From NCBI GenBank assembly GCA_028288765.1, contig JAQGHQ010000193.1, positions 1 to 45,308 of the forward strand: a stretch of 45,308 nucleotides of DNA, in the 5' to 3' direction. Shown in pieces: positions 1 to 8,726 of this stretch. A program made the translations under genes and the position numbers. How positions within the stretch are numbered: position 1 is the first letter of the stretch; every line of letters begins with the position of its first letter. The notes below the pieces were generated by a model. The model was not told the DNA's origin. It ran no database searches and saw only the letters and a program-made list of their open reading frames with translations. Origin of the DNA: Gemmataceae bacterium (GTDB lineage Bacteria; Planctomycetota; Planctomycetia; Gemmatales; Gemmataceae).

Positions 1-618
1 AACAAGGCGGTTTTGCTCGAGGTCGGCAGCGGGTCTTTTCAAAATATGTGGCTGGAAAGGCGATTTTGAGCCAGTAAGGCCGCGAAAACACCATGATTTC
101 AACGGTTTGACCCGCTAAACAAGTACGGTAACCGGTCGTCCAGCCTGCCGGATCGGCCAGCTCGGTTGGTCATACCGCCTCTCCCGATAAATCCTTCATG
201 CACGAACTTGACTTGTGGCCTTTCCTATCCTGGGATGTTGTAGTTACACTGTTTGGGGTTCGGGGGATTGTAAGGATTGGTTAGCAGATGTAATTTCAGT
301 GGTACACGCCACGCGTAACACCCAGCAGGCGGAGAGATATTGTCGACCTTCCGGGTCCAGGACGCTCTCCCCCATGATTCTGCCGAACGTGTTCGCATGA
401 AATGACTTCCTTCAGTCCGCTCGAACCACAACTCGCGGCTACCGCCCGTGCCCGGATTTCGGCATCCAGGATGCTATGCTACCGGCTGACAGTTGTTCGC
501 CCGGGCTGAATGCACGGGGTTGTGGCCGAGTGCCACCCGATTCTTGCTGCGGGTAGGAAATCCCCCCGACCATCCGCGGTCTTGAGTCCGCTGCCGACAC
601 CGCCAAGAGACCCTGCAC
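1..618. other. Gene-less leader upstream of the EPS cluster
   Basis: I see no convincing gene here. The short open frames have no family signature and no good ribosome binding site. Bases roughly 180-420 are visibly more AT-rich than the rest of the window, which fits a regulatory region or foreign DNA. A small inverted repeat (GTGGC, 5-base loop, GCCAC) lies near 523-537. I looked for sigma-70 and sigma-54 promoter elements ahead of the start at 619 and found only weak chance-level matches. The promoter of the EPS operon presumably lies in this stretch, but I cannot place it. Confidence 0.5.
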
Positions 619-2871
619 ATGGCCCGTCAAAACCCCGGTGATCAGCCTACACCGAATCCACTCTCCCCGTACCACACGCCCTCGGGTGGGAACCCGATGC
701 CGGTCCCCCCGGCCGGTCCCTACGGACCGAACCCCGGGTATCATGCCACGACGCCTTCGGCGGCGAAGGCCGGGCCGACCCCGGCCGGGCTCCTCAATGC
801 CCTGAAGCGCCGGTGGGTGCTGGCCACGTTCCTCGGCGCGCTCGTCGCGGTCGCGGCCGCGGCCACCGTCTGGATGGTGCTGCCGGCCGGCAAGCATCAG
901 GCGCGGGCCGTCGTTCAGCTCCGGGCCAACACCCCGGAAGTCGGCCACCGCTCGGCGGACGAGTTCGAGAACTTCCGACGGGACCAGATGTTTCTCCTCA
1001 AGTCCCGCGACCTGCACAACCGCACCCTCTCCGAACCGTCGGTCGCCAGCCTCGACACGGTAAAAAACGCCGACGACGCGGTCCGCATGCTGGACGAGGG
1101 GATCAAGGTCAGCGACCCTTCCCCGCAGACGATCTTGATCAGTCTCACCGGGGACAACCCGGAGGATCTGAAGACACTCCTGAACATGCTGGTGAAGAAG
1201 TACATCGACGACTCGACCGCCGAAGAACGGAGGAAGCGGGACGACCGGACCCGCCGGCTGGAGCTCCTGCTCGAGCGGTTCCGCTTGGACATTCAGGCGA
1301 AGGAGCGGTCGATCCGGATGATGGCCGAGGCGAACCGGACACTCGGCGGGGACGCCGCCGCCGCCAAGCTCGCCCGGATGCAGCAGGAACTCGCCAAACA
1401 CGACTCCGAGGTGTTCGCTTCCCAGAAAGAAGCGGAGGAGCTTCGGGTCAACGTCGAGCTCCTCAAAAAGAAGCTCGACAAAAAGCGGTTCGATCTGGAC
1501 CCGCTCGAGCTGAACGCCCTGGTGAACGGGGACTTCCGGGTCGGCGAATTCGTCCGGCAGAAGGCGGCGAAGGAGTACGTCCTGCAACGGGAGCTTGAGC
1601 GGGCCGCCGACACGATGGCCCCCACGGTACTCGCCCTCAAGTCCGAGATCGAACAACTGGAGAAATCGATCGCGAAAGCCCGGGTATTGGTCGAGCCCGA
1701 GATCCTGGCCGTGATGGCGAAGATGAATGAGCAACAGCTCAAGAGCAGACTCGCCGACCTCCAGGACAAGTTGAGCGCGACCGATTCCCTCCTCGCGAAC
1801 CGCCAGCGGACCCGCGACGACTTCGAGAAGACCCTGGCGAAGGCGGCCAGCGGCGGGTTCGACATCGATACGCTCTTGAAGGAGCTCGACCCGCAGCGGA
1901 CGATCCTGAACCAGCTCGAGAGCCAGCGCGTGAACCTGATGGTCGATAAAGAGCTGGACGCCCGAGTCAGCATCCGGGAGCCGGCCTCGGTGATGTTGAA
2001 CCAGAACCAGAGGCAGAAGACCCTGCTGGCGATCGGGGCCGGGGTTGCCGCCTTCTTGCTCGTCCTCGTCGTGATCGGGTATCTGGAGTGGCGGACCCGC
2101 CGGATCGACAGCGTCGACCAGGTGGTGACCGACCTCGGGATGCGGGTGATCGGGACCGTCCCATCTTTCCCGAACAAGGCCAGCCTGAAAGCGGCCGAGG
2201 CGGCCGGGAACGCGAACTGGCGGTTCATCCTGAACGAGTCGATCAACTCAACCCGGACCATGCTCCTTCACACCGCCCGCAAGGAGTCGATGCAGGTCGT
2301 GATGGTCACGAGCGCGACCCAGGGCGAAGGGAAGACGTCGCTCGCCAGTCAGCTGGGGACGAGCATGGCGACCGCGGGGATGCGGACGCTGATCGTCGAC
2401 TGCGACCTCCGGAACCCCTCGATCCACAAGCTGTTCGACCTCGGCCTCCAGGTCGGCGTGAGTGAAGTGCTCTGCCAGGAGGCGGACGTGAGCGACGCGG
2501 TCCAGCCGACCGCGGTCCCGAACCTGTGGGTCATCCCGGCCGGGCAGTGCTCGACCCGGGTGATCACCGCCCTCGCCCAGGGACACCCGCTCGAGACGCT
2601 CTTCAACCGCCTCCGCGGGCAATTCGATTTCATCATCGTGGACAGCTGCCCGGTCCTCCCGGTGGCGGACGCACTACTCATCGGCCAGCACGTGGACGGG
2701 GTGGTGTTCTCGATCATGCAGGACATCAGCCAGCTGCCGAAGGTACTGGTCGCGTCCGAGAAGTTGCAGCAGTTGAATGTGCCGCTTCTCGGGGCGGTGG
2801 TGAACGGGGTGAGCGGCGGCAGTGCTTACTACGCCTACGGGTACAACTATGTCAAGCAGCTCCCGGCGTGA
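619..2871 (+). CDS. Polysaccharide co-polymerase / tyrosine autokinase (Wzc-like BY-kinase)
   Basis: This 750-residue protein has the layout of a Wzz chain-length determinant fused to a bacterial tyrosine kinase, which controls polymer length and export of capsule or exopolysaccharide at the inner membrane. After a Pro/Gly-rich cytoplasmic start, a first membrane helix sits near residues 65-88. A long charged coiled-coil periplasmic region follows, and a second helix lies near 471-494. The cytoplasmic kinase has Walker A (SATQGEGKTS, from residue 565), Walker A' (VDCDLRNP, from 593) and Walker B (FIIVDSCP, Asp675). The tail is tyrosine-rich (YYAYGYNY), as expected for autophosphorylation sites. 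The next gene overlaps its 3' end, so the two are probably co-translated. It is the first gene of the EPS cluster. The Wzc/ExoP-type call is firm; the exact polymer is unknown. Confidence 0.93.
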   Translation: MARQNPGDQPTPNPLSPYHTPSGGNPMPVPPAGPYGPNPGYHATTPSAAKAGPTPAGLLNALKRRWVLATFLGALVAVAAAATVWMVLPAGKHQARAVVQLRANTPEVGHRSADEFENFRRDQMFLLKSRDLHNRTLSEPSVASLDTVKNADDAVRMLDEGIKVSDPSPQTILISLTGDNPEDLKTLLNMLVKKYIDDSTAEERRKRDDRTRRLELLLERFRLDIQAKERSIRMMAEANRTLGGDAAAAKLARMQQELAKHDSEVFASQKEAEELRVNVELLKKKLDKKRFDLDPLELNALVNGDFRVGEFVRQKAAKEYVLQRELERAADTMAPTVLALKSEIEQLEKSIAKARVLVEPEILAVMAKMNEQQLKSRLADLQDKLSATDSLLANRQRTRDDFEKTLAKAASGGFDIDTLLKELDPQRTILNQLESQRVNLMVDKELDARVSIREPASVMLNQNQRQKTLLAIGAGVAAFLLVLVVIGYLEWRTRRIDSVDQVVTDLGMRVIGTVPSFPNKASLKAAEAAGNANWRFILNESINSTRTMLLHTARKESMQVVMVTSATQGEGKTSLASQLGTSMATAGMRTLIVDCDLRNPSIHKLFDLGLQVGVSEVLCQEADVSDAVQPTAVPNLWVIPAGQCSTRVITALAQGHPLETLFNRLRGQFDFIIVDSCPVLPVADALLIGQHVDGVVFSIMQDISQLPKVLVASEKLQQLNVPLLGAVVNGVSGGSAYYAYGYNYVKQLPA

Positions 2872-3568
2872 CGCGGACCGCCGGGAGCCGCCCGGCGGCC
2901 CGGCGAGACCGGGTGTGCTCCGCCCCGTGCTGATCGTCGGCGCCCTCGCGGTCCTGGTCGCGGCCGGGGTCGTAGAGGGGAGGCGATCGAACCGGTGGGG
3001 GGTGTCCGAGGATTTGCGGGCGTCGGCGGGCAAGCTGACCTACATCCCACCCGCCTTCGGGGCCTGGACGAGCACCGAAACCGAGATGGACCCGAAGATC
3101 CTCGACAAGGCGGAGGCGGTCGGCGCGGTGGCCCGCGTCTACCAGAACAAGACCACCGGAGCGACGTTGAGCGTCCTGATCCTGTGCGGGCCGTCCGGCC
3201 CGATCGGCGCCCACACCCCGGACGTCTGCTACGCCGGCCTCGGCTACCAGATGACCGGGCGCGAAGTCCGCAAGCCGATCCCCCTCGCGGACGGGTCGGC
3301 CCCCGTCTTCTGGTCCGGAAGGTTCGAGAAGGGGAACGGCGAGCCCGGCCTTCTGGTGGCCTGGGCATGGGGAGCGGACGGCGACTGGGTCGCGTCCGAG
3401 GCCCCCCGCCGCGAGTTCGTGCTCAGGAGCGTGTTGTTCAAACTCTATGTCAGCCGTGGCCTCACCGCGGCCGAGCAGGCCGGCCGGCCCGGGCCCGATC
3501 CGACACAGGAGTTTCTGACCGATTTTCTCCCCGAAGTGAAGAAGGCCCTGGCCCCGACCCCGGGCTGA
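2849..3568 (+). CDS. Exosortase-associated EpsI-family protein
   Basis: This protein of about 239 residues has a basic N-terminus, one membrane helix (VLRPVLIVGALAVLVAAGVV) and a single extracytoplasmic domain. That domain carries the EpsI/DUF3485 hallmark HTPDVCYAGLGY, with His122 and Cys127. EpsI domains occur next to or fused with exosortases in EPS loci, and their biochemical role is not settled. I chose ATG 2849, which overlaps the kinase gene by 23 bases; an in-frame GTG at 2822 is an alternative. The sugar transferase follows 56 bases later. No exosortase is seen in the window, so this is an orphan EpsI or its partner lies elsewhere. Confidence 0.82.
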   Translation: MSSSSRRDADRREPPGGPARPGVLRPVLIVGALAVLVAAGVVEGRRSNRWGVSEDLRASAGKLTYIPPAFGAWTSTETEMDPKILDKAEAVGAVARVYQNKTTGATLSVLILCGPSGPIGAHTPDVCYAGLGYQMTGREVRKPIPLADGSAPVFWSGRFEKGNGEPGLLVAWAWGADGDWVASEAPRREFVLRSVLFKLYVSRGLTAAEQAGRPGPDPTQEFLTDFLPEVKKALAPTPG

Positions 3569-3624
3569 CCGGGTCCCGCAGAGGACGCCCGAACCATCGA
3601 CCGCCGAGTCCGAGCACGAGCGAA

Positions 3625-4434
3625 ATGAGCATACCCCCTATAATGCCCAGCCCGCACGCCGCAGAGGCGCGCGACCCCTGGCCGGAGATCGACCGGCTAA
3701 TGCCGGACTCGGCGGTGGATCTCGCACTCTGTCCGACGTGGTACGCGGCCGGCAAGGTGATGCTCGACTATCTGGTCGCGGTCCTGCTCCTCCCGCTCGC
3801 CCTCCCGCTGATCGGGCTGGCCGTGTTCGCGGTCAAGCTCACCTCCCCGGGCCCGGCCTTCTACACCCAGACCCGGGTCGGGCTGAACGGCCGCCGGTAC
3901 CGGATTATCAAGATCCGGACGATGCACCGGGATTGTGAGCTGAAGTCCGGAATCCGGTGGGCCCGAAAGAACGACGACCGGGTCACCCGGGTCGGCAAGT
4001 TCCTCCGGAAGACCCACATCGACGAGCTGCCCCAGCTGTTCAACGTCCTGATGGGCGAGATGAGCCTCGTCGGCCCACGGCCGGAACGGCCCGAGGTCAT
4101 CCAGGCGAAAGGGCTCCACCAGCTGGTCCCGGGGTACAATCAGCGGTTGCGGGTCAAGCCCGGGGTGACCGGTCTGGCCCAGGTCCAGCTCCCGGCCGAC
4201 ACCGATATCACGAGCGTCCGGTACAAGGTCGTGTACGACCTGTACTACGTCCAGCACCAGGGCCTCCTGCTCGACCTCCGGCTGATCTTCGCGACGCTGG
4301 CGAAGGCGGCCGGGGCCGGGCCGAACCTGATCCGGCGGGCTTTCGTACTTCCCAACCGGCGGAAGGTGGCCGCCGTCTTTCGCGACAACCTCACCGCCGA
4401 ACACCCGTCGCTCACGCAACTCCAGCCGGCGTGA
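3625..4434 (+). CDS. Initiating undecaprenyl-phosphate sugar transferase
   Basis: This 269-residue protein belongs to the bacterial sugar transferase (polyprenyl glycosylphosphotransferase) family. These enzymes move a sugar-1-phosphate onto undecaprenyl phosphate and so start the EPS repeat unit on the cytoplasmic face of the inner membrane. One hydrophobic segment (near residues 48-72, LDYLVAVLLLPLALPLIGLA) fits the monotopic re-entrant helix. It is followed by SPGPAFYTQTRVG, the KIRTM motif and the catalytic-core signature DELPQLFNVLMGEMSLVGPRP. The open frame extends upstream to 2995, but that part is antisense-like sequence inside the EpsI gene, so I start at ATG 3625. It is short because it lacks the extra N-terminal membrane domain of WbaP/WcaJ. 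Confidence 0.92.
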   Translation: MSIPPIMPSPHAAEARDPWPEIDRLMPDSAVDLALCPTWYAAGKVMLDYLVAVLLLPLALPLIGLAVFAVKLTSPGPAFYTQTRVGLNGRRYRIIKIRTMHRDCELKSGIRWARKNDDRVTRVGKFLRKTHIDELPQLFNVLMGEMSLVGPRPERPEVIQAKGLHQLVPGYNQRLRVKPGVTGLAQVQLPADTDITSVRYKVVYDLYYVQHQGLLLDLRLIFATLAKAAGAGPNLIRRAFVLPNRRKVAAVFRDNLTAEHPSLTQLQPA

Positions 4435-4492
4435 CGGCAGCGACGACCACGGGCTTACCCCTGCAGGACAGCCACCGGGCGACACCCTCGAC

Positions 4493-5797
4493 ATGACTGT
4501 GATCGCCCCGAGCTCCGCTGTCGCCCCCCCCGCCGACGGCCGGTCCGCCGCCCGGGTGTTGTACCTCACCCACCGGGTGCCGTACCCGCCGGACAAGGGC
4601 GACCGCATCCGGAACTTCCACCTGCTCCGGCAGATGGCCCGCCGCGGGCGGGTGTGGCTGGCGTGCCTCGCCGACGAGGAAGTGGCGCCCGGGGTGACCG
4701 CCGAACTGCATCGGCTCTGCGAGCGGGTTTCGGTCGTCCCGGTCAGCCGTGGTCGCTGGCTGCGGGCCGCGGTCAGTGTGCTCGCCGGGCGGAGCGTGTC
4801 CGAAGGCGCGTTCGCGGAATCCGGCCTGCGCCGAGTCGTCCGCGAATGGGCGGGCGAGACGACCTTCACGGCGGCGGTGGCGTCGGCGTCGAGCATGGCC
4901 CCGTACCTGAAAGACCTCGCCCCGACGGGTGTACCGGCGGTGATCGATCTGGTCGACGTCGACAGCCAGAAGTGGGCCGACTTCGCCAACGCCGCCCGCG
5001 GGCCGAAGCGCTGGCTCTACCAGCTCGAGGCATCGCGGGTGCGGAAGCTCGAGCGTCGCCTGCCCGGCTGGGCCCGGGCGGTCGCGGTGGTGAGCCGGGC
5101 CGAGGCCGACGTGCTCGACGAATTCGCGGGGCGCGGGGCCGCGACTGTGGCCGCGAACGGCGTCGACCTGGATTACTTCCGGCCCGAGAGTCGTCTGCAC
5201 GCCCCGGATGGGAACGGCGGGTGCCACTTGGCGGAACCCATCTGCGTCTTTGTCGGCGCGATGGACTACCTGCCGAACGTCGACGCCGCGGTGTGGTTCG
5301 CTCGCGAGGTGTGGCCGGCGATCCGGACGAGGTTCCCGGCGGCGGAGTTTCGGATCGTCGGGCGGAAGCCGACCCCTGAGGTGTGTCTACTCGGCGGGCT
5401 TCCCGGGGTGACCGTCGTCGGGCAGGTGGCCGACGTCCGCCCGCACGTCGCCGCCGCGACGGTGGCGGTGGTCCCGTTGCGGCTGGCCCGTGGGATCCAG
5501 AACAAGGTGTTGGAAGCGCTGGCCATGGGCAAGCCGGTCGTGGCCGCCCCCCCGGCACTCGCGGCCTTGAAGGCCGTCCCCGGGACCGACCTCCTCGCGG
5601 CCACCACCCCGCGGGAATGGGTGGAAAGAGTTTCCGGGTTGTTCGCCGACCCCTCCCGGTGCCGGGAACTGGGAGCCGCCGGCCGCCGGTTCGTAGAAGA
5701 ACACCACCACTGGGAAGACTGCCTGGAGCCGTTACTGACCGCGATTTTCGCCCCCCCGGAGGTCGGGCGAGTTCCCCCTCACCCCGCCCACTCCTAA
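4493..5797 (+). CDS. GT4-type glycosyltransferase, PEP-CTERM/EpsH1-associated (TIGR03087-like)
   Basis: This 434-residue protein opens with RVLYLTHRVPYPPDKGDRIR, the typical start of the sugar transferases tied to exosortase EPS loci (TIGR03087). The N-terminal Rossmann-like half (about residues 20-190) would bind the acceptor. The C-terminal half has the GT-B donor-binding region, with CVFVGAMDYLPNVDAA, FRIVGRKP, and GIQNKVLEALAMGKPVVA near residues 330-350, where the glutamate of the EALA motif contacts the nucleotide sugar. It starts 58 bases after the sugar transferase, on the same strand. Its likely job is adding the second or a later sugar on the lipid-linked intermediate. The sugar specificity cannot be read from sequence. 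Confidence 0.88.
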   Translation: MTVIAPSSAVAPPADGRSAARVLYLTHRVPYPPDKGDRIRNFHLLRQMARRGRVWLACLADEEVAPGVTAELHRLCERVSVVPVSRGRWLRAAVSVLAGRSVSEGAFAESGLRRVVREWAGETTFTAAVASASSMAPYLKDLAPTGVPAVIDLVDVDSQKWADFANAARGPKRWLYQLEASRVRKLERRLPGWARAVAVVSRAEADVLDEFAGRGAATVAANGVDLDYFRPESRLHAPDGNGGCHLAEPICVFVGAMDYLPNVDAAVWFAREVWPAIRTRFPAAEFRIVGRKPTPEVCLLGGLPGVTVVGQVADVRPHVAAATVAVVPLRLARGIQNKVLEALAMGKPVVAAPPALAALKAVPGTDLLAATTPREWVERVSGLFADPSRCRELGAAGRRFVEEHHHWEDCLEPLLTAIFAPPEVGRVPPHPAHS

Positions 5798-5911
5798 ACC
5801 CCTAACTCCCCCCGTTATTTGGACATCGCAGACCAAACGCTGGAGCATACCGCCGCGCCCACCGCCGTGTTCCCGGTGGTGAATCTTTCCCTTCCCCCGG
5901 GACGGACCCTC

Positions 5912-7045
5912 ATGACCTCCCCGGTGGTTCTCGACGCCCGTGTCGTCACCGGGTCTGGGGGTGGGCCGGACAAGACGATCCTGAACTCCCCCCGGTTTCT
6001 CGGGCCGCTCGGGTATCGGATGGTCTGCGCGTACCTGTACCCGCCGGGCGACCCGGGGTTCGAGGTTATCCGCCGCCAGGCCGAGCGGTACGAAGCCCCG
6101 CTGGTCTCGATTCCGGACCGCGGGCCCTGGGACTGGCGGGTGGTGAGGGATCTCCTGGCCGTCTGCCGACGGGACAAGGTCGCCGTCTGGCACAGCCACG
6201 ATTACAAGACGAACGCGCTCGGCCTATTGCTCAAGCGGTTCTGGCCGATGCGGCTCGTCACCACCGTCCACGGGTGGGTGCAGCACACCGCCCGCACCCC
6301 CCTCTACTACAAGGTCGACCAGCTCTGTCTCCCGCGGTACGAGCGGGTGATCTGTGTCTCCGACGACCTGTTCGAGACGTGCGAGGGGTGCGGCGTTCCG
6401 GCCCGGAACCTCGTCCTCCTCGAAAACGCGATCGACGCCGGGGAGTACACGCGGCGGCGGGCCGTGGCGGACGCGAAACGGGCGCTCGGCTTCCCGCACC
6501 CCGGGTTGCTCGTGGGGGCGGTCGGCCGCCTGTCCGCCGAGAAGGGCTTCGACGTGCTGATCCAGTCCGTTCACGCCCTGGTCCGGCGCGGGCTCGACGT
6601 CAGGCTCGTGATCGTCGGCGAGGGCGTGGAGCGGGCCAACCTGGAACGACTGGCGGCCGACCTCGGTTTAGGAGACCGGGTGACACTGCCGGGCTGGCAG
6701 GCCGACGTCCGGGGGTATTTCGAGGCGATGGACGTCTTCGCCCTGAGCAGCCACCGCGAGGGGCTGCCGAACGTGCTGCTGGAGGCAATGGCCCTCGAAG
6801 TCCCGGTCGTCGCGACCCGGGTGAATGGGGTGCCCCGGCTGGTCCAGGACGGGCGGAACGGGTTCCTCATCGGGGCCGGGGATGCGGACGGACTGACTAC
6901 CGCCCTGCTCGGCCTGTTGACGAACGAGGGGCTGCGAGACCTTTTCCGGGCAGCCGGCCGCCGGACGGTCGAAGGGCGGTACAGTTTCCCCACCCGGATG
7001 CAGAAGTTGAAGCGGATCTACGACGAGCTGCTGCCGAATAACTGA
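5912..7045 (+). CDS. GT4 family glycosyltransferase
   Basis: From ATG 5912 this gives a 377-residue GT-B enzyme; a TTG at 5819 would add 31 residues that look non-coding. The N-terminal domain shows GSGGGPDKTIL, a glycine-rich loop common in GT4 enzymes. The C-terminal domain has GAVGRLSAEKGFDVLIQ, VIVGEGVERANLERLA, VTLPGWQADV and the EX7E-type region HREGLPNVLLEAMALEVPVV. It follows the TIGR03087-type enzyme in the same cluster and probably extends the same repeat unit. Donor and acceptor sugars are unknown. Confidence 0.87.
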   Translation: MTSPVVLDARVVTGSGGGPDKTILNSPRFLGPLGYRMVCAYLYPPGDPGFEVIRRQAERYEAPLVSIPDRGPWDWRVVRDLLAVCRRDKVAVWHSHDYKTNALGLLLKRFWPMRLVTTVHGWVQHTARTPLYYKVDQLCLPRYERVICVSDDLFETCEGCGVPARNLVLLENAIDAGEYTRRRAVADAKRALGFPHPGLLVGAVGRLSAEKGFDVLIQSVHALVRRGLDVRLVIVGEGVERANLERLAADLGLGDRVTLPGWQADVRGYFEAMDVFALSSHREGLPNVLLEAMALEVPVVATRVNGVPRLVQDGRNGFLIGAGDADGLTTALLGLLTNEGLRDLFRAAGRRTVEGRYSFPTRMQKLKRIYDELLPNN

Positions 7046-7193
7046 AAGGATCGGCGGCGGTTGGCAGTAAACCCAGTCAGGGGAGAACGTGCGATCGGCA
7101 TCCCTCCCGTCCCGGACTTACCGCCCCCGCCCGGCCCCGGTGCTACATTAGAATACTACGACCCGGGTCTGCCGAGCCGGAGCCCTGCCCACG

Positions 7194-8276
7194 ATGATCC
7201 GCCCCATGTCCTCGAGCACGGCCTCGGAACTTTCCGTCGTCGTCCACCCACGTGCCGCGATCGCAGCCCGCCTCCAGGCCCTGACGGCATATGTCCGCAG
7301 CTCCGCCCCGGTCGTCCCTCTCGGCAAACATCCGGCGTGGTTGAACGTCCTCCGGGCAGCTCTGGACCATGAGGTGTACGCCCTGGAGGCGGTGGCCGGC
7401 GGCCAGACGTATGGGTTCCTGCCGCTCGCCCACATCAGCAGCATGCTGTTCGGCCGCTTTCTGGTCAGCCTGCCCTATCTGAACACGAACGGCGTGGTGG
7501 CCGAGTCCGCCGACGTGCAGGCCCGGCTCGTGTCCCGGGCGGTCACCCTGGCCGACGAGCTGAACGTCCGCTACCTCGAACTCCGCCACGAACAGCCCGT
7601 CGACCACCCCGACCTGAGCGCCGCGGTCATGAGCAAAGTCCATATGCGACTCCCGCTCCCCCGGGCCGTGGAGTCGTTGTGGAAGGGGTTCGACCCGAAG
7701 GTCCGCAACCAGGTGCGCAAGGGCGAGAAGGCGGGCTTCGCCGTCGCTTGGGGCGGGGCGGAACTGCTCGACGGGTTCTACGAGGTGCTCAGCCGGAACA
7801 TGCGCGACCTGGGAACGCCCGTGTACGCGAAGGCACTCTTCCGGGAAACCCTCGCCGCATTCCCGGCCGACGCCGAGATCTGCCTCGTCCGGGCCGCGGA
7901 CCGCCCGGCCGCCGCCGCCCTGCTCCTCCACGGGTGGGGGGTGACCGAGGTCCCGACCGCCGCGGCCTTGCGGGAATACAACCCGAGTTGCGTGAATATG
8001 TTGATGTACTGGAAACTGCTGGAACGGTCAGTCGGGCGAGGACAACAGCTTTTCGACTTCGGCCGATCGACCACCGACGGGAGCACCTTCAAGTTCAAGA
8101 AACAGTGGGGCGCGGTCCCGCACCCGGCCGTCTGGCAGTACGCGGTCAAGGAAGGGGCCGTCACCGACATGCGGCCGGACAACCCCCGGTATCAGCGGGC
8201 CATCCGCCTCTGGCAACGGCTCCCGGTCCGGCTCACGCAATACCTCGGCCCGGCCATCGTTCGCGGTATCCCCTGA
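7194..8276 (+). CDS. FemAB-family GNAT-like transferase, PEP-CTERM/EPS-associated type
   Basis: The 360-residue product resembles the FemAB-like proteins found in exosortase EPS clusters (TIGR03019 type). FemAB proteins have twin GNAT folds and attach amino acids to peptidoglycan; the EPS-associated branch may acylate or aminoacylate the polysaccharide. Visible landmarks are GFLPLAHISSMLFGRFLVSLPYLN in the first half and the segment FDPKVRNQVRKGEKAGF near residues 165-181. The second half has LLLHGWGVTEVPTAAALREYN and a C-terminal FDFGRSTTDGSTFKFKKQWG. The start could also be the ATG at 7206. It is probably the last gene of the EPS operon, 148 bases after the previous gene. The reaction is inferred from family only. 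Confidence 0.82.
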   Translation: MIRPMSSSTASELSVVVHPRAAIAARLQALTAYVRSSAPVVPLGKHPAWLNVLRAALDHEVYALEAVAGGQTYGFLPLAHISSMLFGRFLVSLPYLNTNGVVAESADVQARLVSRAVTLADELNVRYLELRHEQPVDHPDLSAAVMSKVHMRLPLPRAVESLWKGFDPKVRNQVRKGEKAGFAVAWGGAELLDGFYEVLSRNMRDLGTPVYAKALFRETLAAFPADAEICLVRAADRPAAAALLLHGWGVTEVPTAAALREYNPSCVNMLMYWKLLERSVGRGQQLFDFGRSTTDGSTFKFKKQWGAVPHPAVWQYAVKEGAVTDMRPDNPRYQRAIRLWQRLPVRLTQYLGPAIVRGIP

Positions 8277-8496
8277 CGGCCTTCCGTCCAATTCCCGGGC
8301 TCGTCAGCCCTGACTCCCGCTCGCCGCCAGGCAAACCAGTTTTCCCCCGTGGCCTCTCGTCCGACAACATACCTTCCCGTCACCGCGGGGTCGACCGACC
8401 GACTGTCGGTGCCGCGGTGCAATCGGCCGCCGCATGCGCCCGTGCGGGCGGCGCCCCTCGACCTCTCACCGTGTCTCGGCTGTCATCCGAATCCCA

Positions 8497-8517
8497 GGCA
8501 AGAGTTTCGCCCTTGCC
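8497..8517. repeat. Inverted repeat GGCAAG/CTTGCC
   Basis: A perfect 6-bp stem (8497-8502 with 8512-8517) encloses a 9-base loop. It is the first of three inverted repeats between the EPS cluster and the sigma-54 activator gene. It has no U-run on either strand, so I do not call it a terminator. Confidence 0.45.
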
Positions 8518-8536
8518 ACAACCCCCACAATGCACG

Positions 8537-8569
8537 ACCGGTTTTTCCCGCACTTTCGGGCAAACCGGT
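8537..8569. repeat. Strong stem-loop, 8-bp outer and 4-bp inner stem
   Basis: ACCGGTTT (8537-8544) pairs perfectly with AAACCGGT (8562-8569). Inside, CCCG (8547-8550) pairs with CGGG (8557-8560) around a six-base loop, separated by a small internal loop. It could act as a transcription stop for the EPS operon without a U-tract, as an operator, or as a leader structure of the regulator mRNA. It touches the GG of a weak sigma-54-like element. Confidence 0.55.
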
Positions 8570-8634
8570 TGCCTGGGTGCAATTTGTAAACTTTCCTTTC
8601 TGTAGAGATGAGTAACCCGGTACACAGAGCGCGA

Positions 8635-8651
8635 GGAGTGGTTATCACTCC
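8635..8651. repeat. Inverted repeat GGAGTG/CACTCC
   Basis: A perfect 6-bp stem with a GTTAT loop lies 76 bases before the start of the sigma-54 activator. The size and position suit a small operator or a leader hairpin. Function is not shown by sequence alone. Confidence 0.4.
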
Positions 8652-8726
8652 GACCGGTCGTTCCGGGTGTGCGGGTTATACCGACCCCCGCTCTTGTCGA
8701 TCGCTCACGCCGGAGAGTCGCCGCAC

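Larger units (their letters stand above)
8277..8726. other. Structured intergenic region between the EPS cluster and the sigma-54 regulator
   Basis: This 450-base gap has no convincing gene. It holds three clear inverted repeats, listed separately at 8497-8517, 8537-8569 and 8635-8651. A GG-N10-GC pair (8567-8568 and 8579-8580, ending GTGCA) has the spacing of a sigma-54 promoter but only a partial match to the consensus. The region probably ends the EPS transcript and carries the leader of the regulator gene at 8727. Confidence 0.5.

Noticed and set aside
215..400. Small open frame of 61 codons in the left leader
   Set aside because: No ribosome site, no family resemblance, and an overlapping frame of equal quality on the other strand.
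439..1734. 431-codon open frame on minus across the autokinase gene
   Set aside because: It is a shadow caused by GC-rich third positions; the protein has no family signature and the plus-strand kinase is unambiguous.
2995..3624. N-terminal extension of the sugar transferase frame
   Set aside because: It lies within the EpsI gene in another frame and has no domain; ATG 3625 gives a normal family start.
8567..8580. GG-N10-GC element as a sigma-54 promoter
   Set aside because: Spacing is right and the -12 part (GTGCA) is fair, but the -24 part does not match TGGCAC; such pairs are frequent by chance in this DNA.
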